Part shown: in pieces, positions 8,769 through 8,783 of the stretch
Position numbering within the stretch: position 1 is the first letter of the stretch
How the letters are laid out: every line of letters starts with the position of its first letter
NCBI GenBank assembly: GCA_947454745.1
Contig: CANGMV010000028.1
Location: forward strand, 1-8,783
DNA from: Bacteroidota bacterium
Lineage (GTDB): Bacteria; Bacteroidota; Bacteroidia; Chitinophagales; Chitinophagaceae
Direction: 5' to 3'
DNA: 8,783 nt
Made by a program: the position numbers and the translations under genes
The notes under the pieces: generated by a model
Database searches by the model: none
Told to the model about the DNA's origin: nothing
Seen by the model: the letters and a program-made list of their open reading frames with translations, nothing else

Positions 8769-8783
8769 AGGATTTGGGGGCAG

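Overview
The window looks like an ordinary chromosomal segment of a Bacteroidota bacterium, probably Chitinophagia-like. This is inferred from the AT-rich composition, a SecA of about 1,100 residues with the long insert typical of that phylum, intergenic gaps without clear Shine-Dalgarno sites, and two exact matches to the Bacteroidota -7 promoter motif (TAnnTTTG). The order- or family-level placement is a guess from general protein character. No mobile element, CRISPR array, tRNA or rRNA gene, or phage gene was seen.

All six genes lie on the minus strand, so transcription runs from the right end of the window to the left. In that order they are: secA (protein-export motor ATPase, complete), deoC (deoxyribose-phosphate aldolase), an M20-family amidohydrolase, maeB (malic enzyme fused to a phosphotransacetylase-like domain), an MlaE-type ABC permease, and the first 91 codons of a beta-CASP-type metallo-beta-lactamase-fold protein that runs off the left edge. 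The gaps between them are only 20 to 51 bases, and the window contains no gene-free stretch longer than about 100 bases. The layout fits one polycistronic unit headed by secA, with a possible secondary promoter before maeB.

The genes do not form one pathway. SecA drives secretion and MlaE belongs to the cell envelope. DeoC breaks down deoxynucleosides to glyceraldehyde-3-phosphate and acetaldehyde, MaeB links malate to pyruvate and NADPH, and the amidohydrolase releases amino acids from N-acyl or peptide-like conjugates. The run looks like housekeeping genes sharing transcription. The least routine points are an MlaE permease without an adjacent ATPase or substrate-binding gene, and a secA promoter motif that decides which start codon can be used. 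I found no convincing evidence of an undescribed system.
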